Shown: positions 63,701-64,000 of the stretch, in pieces
Layout: every line of letters starts with the position of its first letter
Position numbering within the stretch: position 1 is the stretch's first letter
Source of the DNA: Agelaius tricolor
Lineage: Eukaryota > Chordata > Aves > Passeriformes > Icteridae
Direction: 5' to 3'
DNA: 64,000 nucleotides
Assembly (NCBI GenBank): GCA_023055355.1
Contig: JALJCS010000024.1
Location: 12,167,501-12,231,500, forward strand
The notes under the pieces: model-generated
Told to the model about the DNA's origin: nothing
Seen by the model: the letters and a program-made list of their open reading frames with translations, nothing else
Databases searched by the model: none
Program-made: the position numbers and the translations under genes

Positions 63701-64000
63701 TGTCCCTACAATGCTTCTTGCATTAAATAGAGCAGCAGAGTGAAAAATTACCAAAGAATGTAAAGAAGAAAAGAAAATGGGGAATGGCAATTTTCATCTG
63801 GGGTAAACTGACAGCTGCACTGAATCCAGTGGAGCTATCCTGAGTTCTGCTGCAGATTCTCCAGACAAGAATTCATCTTAATTTTTTTTCAGAGAAGATC
63901 AGAAAAGTGCTGAAATAGGGAGTTACAGACAGACTGTTTTAACTTGCAGAGCTGCAGATGATGTTTTGGCACCAGAAATAGAGGGGGTTTTGCCAACTCA
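60760..64000. other. Intergenic region to the right edge
   Basis: AT-rich DNA, including TTAATTA- and ATTAAT-rich patches at 60784-60910. No gene or known repeat is recognised. Confidence 0.5.

Noticed and set aside
1..64000. CRISPR array, phage, plasmid or bacterial operon
   Set aside because: Spliced vertebrate gene structure, CR1 and LTR repeats and CpG depletion show nuclear animal DNA. The spaced repeats found are microsatellites or a minisatellite without unique spacers.

Overview
This is nuclear DNA from a vertebrate, most likely a bird and probably a passerine. The evidence is spliced exons with GT/AG borders, CR1-family LINE fragments on both strands (the dominant avian retroposon), and LTR sequences that I recognise, from memory, as types common in songbird genomes. 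There are no operons, tRNAs, rRNAs, CRISPR arrays or prokaryotic genes.

Positions 1-7196 hold the 5' part of one protein-coding gene on the minus strand, BOD1L1. Seven coding exons can be joined with consistent splice phases: 7196-7002, 6603-6479, 5243-5053, 3838-3233, 2765-2619, 1305-1142 and 257-134. Together they encode about the first 517 residues: a Pro/Gly-rich N-terminus, the Shg1/BOD1-like domain, and the start of the long Lys/Ser/Glu-rich charged region. The gene runs off the left edge. The very large later exons and the C-terminus are outside the window. A strong CpG island at about 6690-7870 covers exon 1 and the presumed promoter.

Positions 7870-64000 contain no convincing protein-coding gene. 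In human the region upstream of BOD1L1 is a long gene desert towards CPEB2, and this window fits the same arrangement. It holds CR1 remnants (about 8155-8250, 17166-18070, 20452-20600, 48305-48772 and 56080-56186), two probable solo LTRs with 5-bp target duplications (34516-35802 and 37355-37868), a shorter LTR-like segment with CCAAT and TATA boxes (60484-60759), microsatellites, a 25/28-bp minisatellite inside a CR1, and a few degraded pieces resembling old amniote repeats. Open reading frames here are short and mostly chance or repeat-derived.

I did not find a new biological system. The items most worth a second look are an isolated small CpG cluster with a TATA-like and a CTCF-like motif at 18.7-18.93 kb, a perfect 28-bp palindrome directly followed by a 10-bp-stem hairpin at 14.54-14.60 kb, a 17-bp-stem hairpin in a BOD1L1 intron, a tandem in-frame splice donor at BOD1L1 exon 5, and a CpG-rich exon 6 in an otherwise AT-rich part of the gene. 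Repeat family assignments come from memory of sequence patterns, not from a database search.
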